From Oscillospiraceae bacterium (lineage in GTDB: Bacteria; Bacillota; Clostridia; Oscillospirales; Ruminococcaceae): DNA of 64,000 nucleotides. Where the stretch lies: positions 112,997 through 176,996 of the forward strand of contig WQXO01000003.1 of NCBI GenBank assembly GCA_009784825.1. Direction: 5' to 3'. Shown one piece after another: positions 37,255 to 46,146 of the stretch. Under the pieces are notes generated by a model. The model saw only the letters and a program-made list of their open reading frames with translations, was not told the origin of the DNA and searched no databases. Positions within the stretch are counted from its first letter, which is position 1. Every line of letters starts with the position of its first letter. The translations under genes were made by a program, and so were the position numbers.

Positions 37255-38274
37255 TTACGCGATTATTTCGTCACCGCCGCCCTTAGAAATAACCAGAACA
37301 CCCTCGTCCTCGAGCCGCCGAATAATCGCAACAATACGCTGTTGTGACTCTTCCACGTCTTTCATTCTCACATTAGACAGGTATTCCACGTCGGTCTGCG
37401 TAGACTCACGCATACGGGTTGACATATTCGCATAAATAATTTCCGCAACCTCCGAGCTTGACCCCTTGATAGCCACAGCCAAGTCTTTCGGGTCAACCTC
37501 CTTGAGGAACGCCTGAATAGACACAGAATCCAGAATAGAAATATCCTCAAACACGAACATCTTCTGCCGAATTTCGTCTGCCAATCTCGGGTCACGCTGA
37601 ATAAGCTCGTCGAATATAAACTTCTCGGTTGCTCTGTCTACGTTGTTGAGGACGTCAGCGACATAGTTGACACCACCGACCTCCATGCTGTCCATGGTAA
37701 CAAGGTTGGCGAACTTCCGCTCAAGGGTTTCCTCAATCGACTTAACCACATCAGGCGAAGCAGCGTCCATTCTCGCAATACGCTCAACCACGTCAATACG
37801 AATATCCTTAGGAAGCTCCGACAAAATGGCGGAGGCTTGGTCACTTCTCGAATAAGACAGGATTAACGCAATAGTCTGCGGGTGTTCATTTTGAACAATC
37901 GCCAAAAGGTTTTTATAGTCAGCTTTTCTCACAAAACCGAATGCCTTGGTCTTGAGCTGTTTGGTAATCTTATCGAACAGCATATTCGCCTGTTGAGGGC
38001 CGAACGCTTTTTCAAGAACATCACGGGCATACTCAACACCGCCCTCAGAAATAACCTTCTGGGTCAAACAAAGCTCATAGAAATCGTTAAGAACGTCCTC
38101 AACCACTTCAGACGGCCAATAGTCCATCTTAGCGACTTCTAAGGTCAACCGTTCTATTTCATCGTCGGAGAAATGCTTAAAGACCTTCGATGCATTCTCT
38201 GCACCGATGGACGATAAGACCAAAGCAGCACGCTGCAAAGGAGCCATTTCAACGGTAGCTTTTTCATCAGCCAT
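37255..38274 (-). CDS. fliG: flagellar motor switch protein FliG
   Basis: The rotor torque protein. The 339-residue product shows LQRAALVLSSIGAENASKVFKHFSDDEIERL at the start, EHPQTIALILSY in the middle domain, and the C-terminal charged torque helix (MFVFEDISILDSVSIQAFLKEVDPKDLAVAIKG). Confidence 0.97.
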   Translation of the reverse strand: MADEKATVEMAPLQRAALVLSSIGAENASKVFKHFSDDEIERLTLEVAKMDYWPSEVVEDVLNDFYELCLTQKVISEGGVEYARDVLEKAFGPQQANMLFDKITKQLKTKAFGFVRKADYKNLLAIVQNEHPQTIALILSYSRSDQASAILSELPKDIRIDVVERIARMDAASPDVVKSIEETLERKFANLVTMDSMEVGGVNYVADVLNNVDRATEKFIFDELIQRDPRLADEIRQKMFVFEDISILDSVSIQAFLKEVDPKDLAVAIKGSSSEVAEIIYANMSTRMRESTQTDVEYLSNVRMKDVEESQQRIVAIIRRLEDEGVLVISKGGGDEIIA

Positions 38275-38310
38275 AATTCCAGCCTCTTTCTAAACTAATA
38301 CAGATAATCA

Positions 38311-39945
38311 TCAATTTTCCTCGCCTCTGAGCCATGTTCTGATTAACTGTGCAATAATCTCGGGATTCGACTTAGAGAACTCTTTAATCTCACGCCGAAG
38401 AACAACGTCCTTGGTCTCGGTTTCATTATCAAGCAGACTGGGCAGGTCAAACCCTTCAGCGGCTTCGGGAGCGGGAACATAAATATCATCACGAATATAC
38501 TGTCCCATTTCCGTAACGGGAGGTGCCCCCCTGTATCTGACCTGACGTTTTTTCCGTGAGCCGGAGGTTGCCATAGCCAATGCGAACAGGATTATGAGGA
38601 GTGCGCCCAAGCAAATAATAATATAGATTAACAAATTACGAGTAGAGGTATTGTTGCCCACACCCTCGCCGGTAGGTCTGTCCTGCGGCGAAATCGGGAA
38701 AGGCTGTGCATGGAACGAAACATTTTCAATATCCGCACTGATAGCGTCGGCGATAATCTTCCGCCATATTTCAATATCATTAGGAGCCATAACTGTAGAA
38801 TCCACAACAACAGAAGCCGAAATCCCCGAAACACGGAACCCCTTCTCGGTGAACTCTCTGCGTAGCTCATTTATTTCATAGTTAATTTCTCTTAAATACT
38901 CTTGATAAAACTCACTTCCCGCCTCAATATCGGGAATAGTGGGATAATCGGGAGAAATATTTGAGTTGACGAACGTCCCGACAGGGCCGCCCTCTGCGAG
39001 GATGCCGCCTGCGGCATACTGCTCACGAATATTTCTGATAATACCGCCGTCTAATCCCTCAATCGGCGTATAAATGACTTCCTGTGTATGCATATCGCTG
39101 AAGTCTAAGGTGACGTTAGCGGTAGCGGTATATCTCCCGAAAACGCCGGTTAAAATGGCATTAATCTGCCCGTTAAGCGTCTCGGTCATCAATCTCTTAT
39201 AATCTCTTTCCAAAGCATAGCGTTGCTGGTCAAGGGAGAGGCTTTCCCCACCCCACCCGCTCATATCATCGGGGAACAGCTCAATCCCGAAGGTGTCGGT
39301 CACGGTAATGTTATGTGCTTCAAGCCCCGGAACGGCGGTACGTGCCATATTCCGCACACCCTCTATTTGCGAAGAATCCAAGGTTCTGCCGGTTCTGAGG
39401 TTGAGCTTAATCGTAGCACTGGCTTCCTCACGATTTTCAATAAAAGAATACCCTGACGTATTGGGAATATTCAAAATAACAATGGCATAATCGACATCGG
39501 GCAGAGTATTATATGTAGCGGTGAGCCATGATTGCAACTGCATTTTTTCCGCCTGCCGCCTGTCATAGTTGGTGGAGAACATAGTAATAGTTCCCCAAAC
39601 ATCGTTGTTGAACCCCGGACGGGGGTACCCCTGCGAGCTTAATCGCATACGCAGGTCATTCTCGGTGTTGGAGGGAACCATAATTTTATAGTCGGCGGTG
39701 GTTCTCACGTCGGTATGCCCCATGCTGATGAGTACGTTGATAACCTCGTTCATTTCGTCAGCAGTACCCGCTTTATACAACAAGGTATACCCGGTATTAT
39801 TCAGCATAATTGTGAGAATAATCGCAGAAGCAACAATAACGCCGGCGATGGCGAGAATAATAATTCTCGTCCTCGGAGCGATACCAACCCATCTGTCTCT
39901 TGTAGTTCCGTATACTTTAGTAAAGGTTTGTTTGGCTTTATCCAT
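38311..39945 (-). CDS. fliF: flagellar MS-ring protein FliF
   Basis: A 544-residue MS-ring subunit with membrane helices at about 28-50 and 440-465. The ring-building domain (GTADEMNEVINVLISMGHTDVRTT) follows the first helix. The N-proximal NTENDLRMRLSSQGYPRPGF is the family signature. The C-terminal cytoplasmic tail binds FliG. Confidence 0.97.
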   Translation of the reverse strand: MDKAKQTFTKVYGTTRDRWVGIAPRTRIIILAIAGVIVASAIILTIMLNNTGYTLLYKAGTADEMNEVINVLISMGHTDVRTTADYKIMVPSNTENDLRMRLSSQGYPRPGFNNDVWGTITMFSTNYDRRQAEKMQLQSWLTATYNTLPDVDYAIVILNIPNTSGYSFIENREEASATIKLNLRTGRTLDSSQIEGVRNMARTAVPGLEAHNITVTDTFGIELFPDDMSGWGGESLSLDQQRYALERDYKRLMTETLNGQINAILTGVFGRYTATANVTLDFSDMHTQEVIYTPIEGLDGGIIRNIREQYAAGGILAEGGPVGTFVNSNISPDYPTIPDIEAGSEFYQEYLREINYEINELRREFTEKGFRVSGISASVVVDSTVMAPNDIEIWRKIIADAISADIENVSFHAQPFPISPQDRPTGEGVGNNTSTRNLLIYIIICLGALLIILFALAMATSGSRKKRQVRYRGAPPVTEMGQYIRDDIYVPAPEAAEGFDLPSLLDNETETKDVVLRREIKEFSKSNPEIIAQLIRTWLRGEEN

Positions 39946-39968
39946 TTTTGAACACCTTCATTTATATA

Positions 39969-40286
39969 TTAAATACTCATTCTGATAACTTCGTTATATG
40001 CATCAACAACCGAGTTCTTCACATTTATGAACAGCTCGGTGGCTAATTCCGCTTTTTTAAGATTCAATTGAATCTCCTCAATATTATCAACATCACCGAG
40101 CATAATTTTAATCATGTCTTCACTTTTCTGCTCATTGGTAACAATCGCCTCATTAAAAATGTTCGAGAAAACATCAAGAAACGTCGGCTGTTTAACATCA
40201 ACCTCGCCCTCGTCGGTCACGATTTTGAACTCCCTCTGCGGCATTTCCAACGGATTTACATAAGGCGTCATCGGCGTAATATACAT
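39969..40286 (-). CDS. fliE: flagellar hook-basal body protein FliE
   Basis: A 105-residue MS-ring/rod junction protein: TFLDVFSNIFNEAIVTNEQKSEDMIKIMLGDVDNIEEIQLNLKKAELATELFINVKNSVVDAYNEVIRM, of which the last part is the family hallmark. AGGAGGAG precedes the ATG. Confidence 0.93.
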   Translation of the reverse strand: MYITPMTPYVNPLEMPQREFKIVTDEGEVDVKQPTFLDVFSNIFNEAIVTNEQKSEDMIKIMLGDVDNIEEIQLNLKKAELATELFINVKNSVVDAYNEVIRMSI

Positions 40287-40317
40287 GTATGTACTCCTCC
40301 TAATTAATTAACTGTCA

Positions 40318-40800
40318 TCATCGGCTTCCGAGGCTTAACGCTCTTTGTGCCATAGAAACCAATGTATCATATACAGCCGCACTGGCGTTGAATGAGTGGC
40401 TGGCAGCAAGTGCGTCCATCTGTTCCTCGGCGACATCGACATTCGGTAAGTAGTAGTACCCCTCCTCATCGGCATGGGGGTGTGTCGGGTCATATACGGG
40501 CTTAAGCGGGCGGTTAGTATCTTTAACAACAGCAGTCACAAGAACCCCGTTATACTTTACTTCACGCCGCTCTGCCAAGGTCATGTTGAGGATTTCCCCG
40601 AACGACCTTCTCCTGCTGTGAACATCAATATTCTTATATGATTTCGCTTCATTAAAAAGCGTAACCTGCCTTACATAAGCACCACCTGACTCGGTCATGG
40701 TGGAGGTTGCATTGTTAATGTTCTGCGTAATAACGTCCAATCTCAGCCGTTGAGCCGACATTCCCGAAACGGGAGCATTAAGATGTTCCAACCAAGCCAT
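40318..40800 (-). CDS. flgC: flagellar basal-body rod protein FlgC
   Basis: A 160-residue proximal rod protein: SGMSAQRLRLDVITQNINNA at the N-terminus and the typical YYLPNVDVAEEQMDAL block before the C-terminal helix. A GGGAGGG ribosome site precedes the ATG. Confidence 0.95.
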   Translation of the reverse strand: MAWLEHLNAPVSGMSAQRLRLDVITQNINNATSTMTESGGAYVRQVTLFNEAKSYKNIDVHSRRRSFGEILNMTLAERREVKYNGVLVTAVVKDTNRPLKPVYDPTHPHADEEGYYYLPNVDVAEEQMDALAASHSFNASAAVYDTLVSMAQRALSLGSR

Positions 40801-40813
40801 TTACGTTCCCTCC

Positions 40814-41182
40814 CTAACTCTTCCTCATCGCACTTTGCATCATTCTGAACTCAGACTCTATCTGGTTAATAATTGCCTCCTGCCGCAGTGCATTGCTTTT
40901 GAGCATAGCCGCCTGCACCTCATAATCGACATTGTTACCGTCCGGCTGACCCTTGGTAATCTCGTCGATATGCAGCTCATGCTTCAGATGAAGCTCTTTT
41001 TTATATTTATGATTGGTCTGCATTTTATCTTTAAGTACACCGGAAAAGGTCAAATACTTAGATTTATACCCCGGCGTGTCAATATTAGTAATATTGTGTG
41101 AGATAACTTTCTTATTCTCGGCGGTATAAATCAACCCCTGTTCCATCATTCTGAACTGGGTGGTATCAAACAAACGTGCCAT
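40814..41182 (-). CDS. flgB: flagellar basal-body rod protein FlgB
   Basis: The first gene of the flagellar cluster, 122 residues from the ATG at 41182 (AGGAG at 8 bases; the ORF-track GTG at 41191 is too close to the ribosome site). It shows VISHNITNIDTPGYKSKYLTF and the C-terminal LKSNALRQEAIINQIESEFRMMQSAMRK. Confidence 0.95.
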   Translation of the reverse strand: MARLFDTTQFRMMEQGLIYTAENKKVISHNITNIDTPGYKSKYLTFSGVLKDKMQTNHKYKKELHLKHELHIDEITKGQPDGNNVDYEVQAAMLKSNALRQEAIINQIESEFRMMQSAMRKS

Positions 41183-41221
41183 ATATCGCACTCCTCTCGC
41201 ATTTTACATACTATTCTTTGT

Positions 41222-41250
41222 ATTATACTACAAATAAAAATAAAATTCAA
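41222..41250 (-). promoter_or_regulatory. main sigma-A promoter of the flagellar operon
   Basis: Minus-strand TTGAAT (41250-41245) and TATAAT (41227-41222), 17 bases apart, lie 40 bases before the flgB start. The upstream gene therefore need not be part of the operon. Confidence 0.7.
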
Positions 41251-41267
41251 CACTTTTTTTACATTTT

Positions 41268-41990
41268 TCAAAAATTTCGTAATTTGTTAATATTTTCCCG
41301 AATTCTCTTTTCCCTGACATCGGGCATTTCCCTGAACACATAAGGCTTATCCGGCGGAAGCTCGGCAAGGCGTTTCTTAGCGTCATCGATTGACTTAACA
41401 AGCCGGCTCACATTCCCGAAGCGGGATGGTATGACAACCCTGTCACATTTCACCCCTCCGCCTAACTCATAATACGGCTCGGTGAACTTCAAAACCCCGT
41501 CAACGAATATATATCCCAATCTTTGAGAATTCCCGTTATACCCCCGAAAAGCGTCGCTCTTCCCAACGAATTGGATTTTTTTTCTACCCCTCACAGAAAC
41601 CTCTCCGACCTCTTCGAGCATATCCAACGGAATTATGAACAAATCCCGGAACACGACTCGCTCCCCGAAATGCACATACTGCCCCGCATAGGAGCTTACA
41701 ATAACATCTCTCAACCCGATTTCTATGTAGGTATACCGGGAGTGGACGGCGGTTAACCGTGCGGCGGCACCGAGCAGAACCCACGCAACCAAAGCGAAGA
41801 CGAAAATCAAGGCACAAACGGTAATGGCGGCGGGGACGAGCATCTCCCTGTGAATGAGGTTGCGAAAGCTCAAAAGCAGGCAAATCATGAGTATAACCGA
41901 GGAAATGCCGACAGGAAGCATAACGGTTTCAAAGAACCCCCGCACTCTTCTTTCATACATATTCGTGTCACAATGAAAATAGCATTTCAT
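41268..41990 (-). CDS. two-TM protein of unknown function upstream of flgB
   Basis: I do not recognise the family. The 240-residue product from the ATG at 41990 has a short cytoplasmic-looking N-terminus (CYFHCDTNMYERRVRG), two adjacent membrane helices (about 22-45 and 52-76) and a mixed alpha/beta soluble domain with many basic residues and a KRIRENINKL tail. The helix-pair-plus-domain shape recalls PH-like membrane proteins, but that is only an impression. The ribosome site is AGGGGTGA. It has its own promoter and is separated from flgB by a promoter, so co-function with the flagellum is only positional. Confidence 0.7.
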   Translation of the reverse strand: MKCYFHCDTNMYERRVRGFFETVMLPVGISSVILMICLLLSFRNLIHREMLVPAAITVCALIFVFALVAWVLLGAAARLTAVHSRYTYIEIGLRDVIVSSYAGQYVHFGERVVFRDLFIIPLDMLEEVGEVSVRGRKKIQFVGKSDAFRGYNGNSQRLGYIFVDGVLKFTEPYYELGGGVKCDRVVIPSRFGNVSRLVKSIDDAKKRLAELPPDKPYVFREMPDVREKRIRENINKLRNF

Positions 41991-42011
41991 ACACTCACCC
42001 CTGTCGAATAG

Positions 42012-42040
42012 ATTATACATCTTTTTTGACGATTTGTACA
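42012..42040 (-). promoter_or_regulatory. probable promoter of the two-TM protein gene
   Basis: Minus-strand TGTACA (42040-42035), 17 bases, TATAAT (42017-42012), 22 bases before the ATG. The -35 is weak. Confidence 0.45.
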
Positions 42041-42100
42041 GCCCCAAATCAAGGAAAAACAGGAAACTTTTATTTTTATGAAAAATTATTTACATAATGC

Positions 42101-42129
42101 TTGATTTATTTTTCCGTATGATGTATAAT
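42101..42129 (+). promoter_or_regulatory. promoter of the PilZ gene
   Basis: TTGATT (42101-42106), 17 bases, TATAAT (42124-42129), about 48 bases before the GTG start, which has a GGAGGAAC ribosome site. Confidence 0.65.
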
Positions 42130-42176
42130 GTTTTTAATCGTATTCAAATTTATCTCATTAACGGAGGAACAAGTGC

Positions 42177-42869
42177 GTGCAGGGTCAAGATAAAATCAAA
42201 AAAATCGAGATTTACGAGCAGAACAAACTTTTCCTCGAATGCACCAAGAACTATTCTTTTCCGGTTAAATACATAGACGATAAACCGGTTGACAATATTC
42301 TGATGATAAAAGGGAAAAAAATGCCCATGCTCTCGAAGGGTACCCCCGTGAACGTAATAATCAACACAAAAGGCGGGGACAGGATTAGGTATGCCTGCAA
42401 AATCGACATGTCGAGTCCCGACCAGCTGAACGTGACACTTAACTCGGCTAACAGGCAGGAGCTTGAGGACAAGCGGCGGTACTATAAAATCAAAACCGAG
42501 ATTAACTGCCGTGTGGCAGATGTAACAAAAAACGGCGAGGTTCGTGCCTACAACCCTAATTTATACGGGAAAATCCAAGACATAAACATAGGCGGCGTGT
42601 TCATTGTGGTGCTTGACGGGGAGGAATACGTAAAAGGCGACATTCTCTCATTCACAACAATTCTCGGTGATGCCCGCCTTGAAGCGTCTGCGAAGGTATT
42701 GCGGGTTCAACGCACGCCCGAGGGTGAGATAAACGGTTACGGCTGTGCGTTCATAAGTGTTTCCTCCGCACAAGAGGAAATGATTTCCAGCTACGTCAAC
42801 TACCTGCAAATGGAGGAGCGTAAGTTAGAACGTGAGAAAGAACTCCTCGAAAAAGAAATGCACGGATAA
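42177..42869 (+). CDS. PilZ-domain c-di-GMP receptor (YcgR/DgrA-like)
   Basis: A 230-residue protein starting at GTG behind GGAGG. The N-terminal about 90 residues form a YcgR-N-like beta domain. The PilZ domain follows with KRRYYKI (the RxxxR arginine patch, second position Lys) and DINIGGVFI in place of D/NxSxxG. A charged coiled C-terminus ends in EKELLEKEMHG. YcgR-type proteins bind c-di-GMP and act as a brake on the flagellar motor. The gene is divergent from the flagellar cluster and followed by a diguanylate cyclase, which supports this role. Confidence 0.85.
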   Translation: MQGQDKIKKIEIYEQNKLFLECTKNYSFPVKYIDDKPVDNILMIKGKKMPMLSKGTPVNVIINTKGGDRIRYACKIDMSSPDQLNVTLNSANRQELEDKRRYYKIKTEINCRVADVTKNGEVRAYNPNLYGKIQDINIGGVFIVVLDGEEYVKGDILSFTTILGDARLEASAKVLRVQRTPEGEINGYGCAFISVSSAQEEMISSYVNYLQMEERKLEREKELLEKEMHG

Positions 42870-42874
42870 CACCT

Positions 42875-42950
42875 GTAGGGGCGATGGAGTTCGGAACGAA
42901 CTCTTAACCCTGTCCGCCTGTAATTCGCAACCCTGTTCGCCCGTTATACA
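42875..42950. repeat. GTAGGGGCGG repeat (copy 2, composite)
   Basis: It begins GTAGGGGCGATGG and holds an internal hairpin GAGTTCGGAACGAACTC followed by two degenerate CTGTCCGCC / CTGTTCGCCCG ends, as if an element had been partly duplicated. Confidence 0.6.
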
Positions 42951-43005
42951 CCATCTACAACAACAATTTACAATTCATAATTTTTAATACTAAGGGGTAA
43001 AATCA

Positions 43006-44949
43006 ATGAAATCTAAGAAAAACTTGAAATTTCTTTTAAGGGGTGCAATGGTAATATTCATTGTAATCCCGGTTCTGCTAATATCGATAGTTGGGTTTGC
43101 ATCGATAACATCATATTCCAACACCTTCGGGGCAGAAACGGCGGGCAGTATTTCAGTTTCACAAACCTCGGGGATTGTTGCGGTTGTCGACGAATATAAA
43201 TCGTTCCTGACAGCGGCGGCAGAGTTTGAATCGGTGAAGCAGGCAGTGGCAACCGGGAAAGACGATACGGGGGAAATCCTGTCGTCGTATATTAATAACG
43301 GCTTCCACGTTCTTGATGTAATCGTAACCGATGCAGGCGGCTCAATCCTCACCGGCGAGAGGAAGACACAATTTTTCTATGACATAGAGGGGATGAAAAC
43401 CATCGCCGAAACCAAGACCCCCATATCCAACATTTCAATGAACAACAGTGTATACGGCAGTAACGTGTTTTACTGTGTGCGACCTGTTGATGAGGGTGCG
43501 GGATACGTTATTTTAGTGGCAGACGTAAAAGGCATAGCCGATTACTTGTTGAGGACGGGTTCGTTAGTGGTGTTTGACGATGCGGGAACTGCCGTAAACG
43601 TAGGCGGCAGGGAGGTTGTTTCATTCAGCGACATCTCCAATACTATAATCAGAGAAAACGTGACAAAATACAAGGGCAGAGCGATTAGGGACTATGAAAG
43701 CTTTGAAGAACGCAGCAACTTCGTAAACGTCGGCACAATCACCGGAACCAAATGGAACTGGATAAGTGCAGAGCCGAAATCCACTGCTTTCTCATCAGGT
43801 GTATCTATTTTCGGATTAGCTATGGTTCCGCTGTTGATTGCCACCCTGATTAATGTATTAATAATGGTTCTTTCGACAAGGCGTATAACCAACCCGCTTG
43901 TTGAAATGATAGATAAAATGGGTATAATAAAAGGCGGTAAAATTGACGAGCGTTTTGAAGTCCGAGGAAGCAACGAATTTGCGAGAATGGCAGAGGCGTT
44001 CAACGTAATGCTTGACGAGGTATCGTTCAGCGAGGGCTTGCACAGAACAATATCCGACATATCCGACAACATGCTGTTCGAGTGGGACTTCATAAAAGAA
44101 AAGATGTATCTGTCCGACAACTTCAAAGCTACCTTTGAAATCAGCTCCTCGGGTGCAAAGCTGTCCAACGGAAAATTCCTTGATTCAAAGATGGACGAGG
44201 AAAACTCCGAAAAATACAAGCGTGACATTAACCGTCTTCTCAAGAATATGGACACAATCGGCAGTGAATATGAGGTTATGACAAAGAGCGGCAAGCCCAT
44301 GTGGATTTCCCTGCGTGCCCACTGTGTTATCAACAGAATGGGCGAATTAGTCCGTGTACTCGGAGTTTTGACAAATATCGACAACGAGAAACAACTGAGT
44401 CAACAGCTTGAAGAAAAAGCAAGCTACGACTTCCTTTCCGGACTATACAACCGCAACACCTTTGAAAAAGAGCTTGATGCAGAATTAGGCAGCTCAGCGA
44501 GTAAGAGACTGGCAATCCTGTTTGTAGACATCGACGACTTTAAGTTTATCAATGACCGCTTTAACCACACAATCGGTGACGAAGCCATCAAGTTCGTTGC
44601 AGACAAGCTGAATAAAATCGTAGAAAAGGGCGGCTTTGCGGGGCGTTTCGGAGGTGACGAATTCGTTCTGTGCCTAACCCAGAAGAGCCATATTGAAGAT
44701 GTGGAGCAGCTTTCCGTTGATATAATCGACGATTTATATGAGGGGTATTTCTGCGAAATGGCGAATACCCAGATGAACATTCGTGTCAGTATAGGAATCT
44801 CACTCTGTCCCGAACACAGCTCCAACGGTAAAACCCTTGTGGCACAGGCAGACGAAGCTATGTACTTTGTTAAAAAGAACGGTAAGTCCAACTACCACTT
44901 CTTTGACCCGGAAGACTCGAATATAATTGACATGATGCACCACACATGA
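43006..44949 (+). CDS. membrane diguanylate cyclase (Cache-HAMP-PAS-GGDEF)
   Basis: A 647-residue enzyme expected to make c-di-GMP from two GTP. It has a membrane helix (about 12-36), an extracytoplasmic Cache-like sensor (about 40-260), a second helix (about 265-288), a HAMP region, a PAS domain (about 345-465) and a GGDEF domain with an intact GRFGGDEF motif (about 545-552). The inhibitory RxxD site that would precede the motif reads EKGG, so classic product inhibition is unlikely. Neighbouring the PilZ gene, it probably sets the c-di-GMP level that the PilZ protein reads. AAGGGG precedes the ATG. Confidence 0.93.
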   Translation: MKSKKNLKFLLRGAMVIFIVIPVLLISIVGFASITSYSNTFGAETAGSISVSQTSGIVAVVDEYKSFLTAAAEFESVKQAVATGKDDTGEILSSYINNGFHVLDVIVTDAGGSILTGERKTQFFYDIEGMKTIAETKTPISNISMNNSVYGSNVFYCVRPVDEGAGYVILVADVKGIADYLLRTGSLVVFDDAGTAVNVGGREVVSFSDISNTIIRENVTKYKGRAIRDYESFEERSNFVNVGTITGTKWNWISAEPKSTAFSSGVSIFGLAMVPLLIATLINVLIMVLSTRRITNPLVEMIDKMGIIKGGKIDERFEVRGSNEFARMAEAFNVMLDEVSFSEGLHRTISDISDNMLFEWDFIKEKMYLSDNFKATFEISSSGAKLSNGKFLDSKMDEENSEKYKRDINRLLKNMDTIGSEYEVMTKSGKPMWISLRAHCVINRMGELVRVLGVLTNIDNEKQLSQQLEEKASYDFLSGLYNRNTFEKELDAELGSSASKRLAILFVDIDDFKFINDRFNHTIGDEAIKFVADKLNKIVEKGGFAGRFGGDEFVLCLTQKSHIEDVEQLSVDIIDDLYEGYFCEMANTQMNIRVSIGISLCPEHSSNGKTLVAQADEAMYFVKKNGKSNYHFFDPEDSNIIDMMHHT

Positions 44950-44983
44950 TAATTAATAATTAACAATGAATAATGAATAATGC
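44950..44983. repeat. AT-rich intergenic repeat (half copy)
   Basis: Taattaataattaacaatgaataatgaataatg directly after the diguanylate cyclase stop, fused to a G-rich repeat. Confidence 0.55.
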
Positions 44984-45011
44984 GTAGGGGACGCACACTG
45001 GGCGTCCCGCA
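44983..45011. repeat. GTAGGGGACGC hairpin repeat (copy 3)
   Basis: GTAGGGGACGC and GCGTCCCGC form a hairpin with a short loop, before the parA-like gene. Confidence 0.6.
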
Positions 45012-45032
45012 TTAATTAAAAGGATGGCTGGA

Positions 45033-45869
45033 ATGGCGAGAGTAATTGCTTTTACAAATCAAAAAGGCGGTGTCGGGAAGACGACTACCTGTGCATCTCT
45101 GTGCGGGTGTCTATCCGCAATGGGCAAATCGGTTCTTGCAATCGACCTTGACCCGCAGGGCAACCTCACATTCAGCCTCGGAGCGGACGCACCTTCGAGC
45201 GGCTATACCATGTATAACGCATTAAAGCACGAGGTTTCGTTATATGATATAATCCAGCATACCGACGTTTGTGACATTGCTCCGGCTGCCATAACTCTTT
45301 CCGCCTGCGAATTGGAATTACCCTCGGTAGGGCGTGAGCATATATTAAAAGAACAGATTGAAACCGTGTTGTCCGAGTATGACTATGTTTTGATTGACAC
45401 ACCGCCAGCACTGTCGATTCTCACGATAAATGCATACGTTGCGTCAGACTGGCTGATTATCCCGATGATTCCCGAAATCCTGTCCCTGCAAGGGTTCGCC
45501 CAATTGAAAGAAACAATTTTCGCAATCAAGAAATACTATAACAGAACTCTCGAGGTTCGGGGAATCCTGTTAAATCAATACAATCCCCGTCTTATACTTA
45601 CTAAAGAAGTGGAAGAGCTTGCCAACATGATTGCAGAACAGCTTGACACTGACGTATTCGAGCAGAAAATCACCCCCAGCGTAGTAATTGCGGAAGCACC
45701 CGCCCACGGGAAAACAATCGTGGAATATGCCCCACGCTCAAAATCAGCAAGGGAATATTCCGACTTAGCGTATGAGGTGTTGGGCTTAGAAAAGCCCAAG
45801 CGTGTCGAGAAGAAATTGGGCAGAGGCAGACCGAGGAAATACCCAAGGGACGAAGTGCAGTATTATTGA
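45033..45869 (+). CDS. ParA/Soj-family ATPase with AT-hook-like tail
   Basis: A 278-residue Walker-type partition ATPase with NQKGGVGKTTT (deviant Walker A), IDLDPQGN and LIDTPPALS. Soj/ParA proteins bind DNA non-specifically as ATP dimers and position chromosomes, plasmids or large protein arrays. No parB lies next to it, so it may be an orphan; given the flagellar and chemotaxis surroundings a role in placing such complexes is possible but unproven. The C-terminus adds a basic GRGRPRKYP, an AT-hook-like DNA-binding motif. I use the ATG at 45033, since AAAAGG lies too close to the one at 45024. Confidence 0.88.
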   Translation: MARVIAFTNQKGGVGKTTTCASLCGCLSAMGKSVLAIDLDPQGNLTFSLGADAPSSGYTMYNALKHEVSLYDIIQHTDVCDIAPAAITLSACELELPSVGREHILKEQIETVLSEYDYVLIDTPPALSILTINAYVASDWLIIPMIPEILSLQGFAQLKETIFAIKKYYNRTLEVRGILLNQYNPRLILTKEVEELANMIAEQLDTDVFEQKITPSVVIAEAPAHGKTIVEYAPRSKSAREYSDLAYEVLGLEKPKRVEKKLGRGRPRKYPRDEVQYY

Positions 45870-45881
45870 TAGGGTGAGAAT

Positions 45882-46142
45882 TTGAAAAGTATCAATTTTG
45901 ATAAAAACGCACAAAAACAGCTTAATAGAATTGATTTAACTACACGGTGCCGCATTATCAGCGGAATTGCAGGATTGACAGAGGAACCACCGCAGGGTGA
46001 CATTAAACAATTGAAAGGTTCACTTAACGGATTAAGTCGTTTGAGAGTCGGCAGTTGGCGTATAATATATGAAGCAACGGATGAAACTATTAACATACTT
46101 GTAATTTCTTCTCGTGGCGGAGTATATAAGAAAGGGGTGTAA
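45882..46142 (+). CDS. RelE/ParE-family toxin
   Basis: An 86-residue protein starting at TTG behind AGGGTGAG. The order INFDKNAQKQLNRID, LTEEPPQGDIKQLKGS, LSRLRVGSWRIIYEATDETINILVISSRGGVYKK is the RelE/ParE fold, with the hallmark RVGSWRIIY strand. It could be an mRNA interferase or a gyrase inhibitor; the two subgroups cannot be separated here. It starts 13 bases after parA and precedes its antitoxin. Confidence 0.87.
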   Translation: MKSINFDKNAQKQLNRIDLTTRCRIISGIAGLTEEPPQGDIKQLKGSLNGLSRLRVGSWRIIYEATDETINILVISSRGGVYKKGV

Positions 46143-46146
46143 TTAA

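Noticed and set aside
41192-41267. c-di-GMP riboswitch before flgB
   Set aside because: The gap is only about 85 bases from the promoter to the start and shows no GEMM-like conserved stem; only a promoter and ribosome site are seen.
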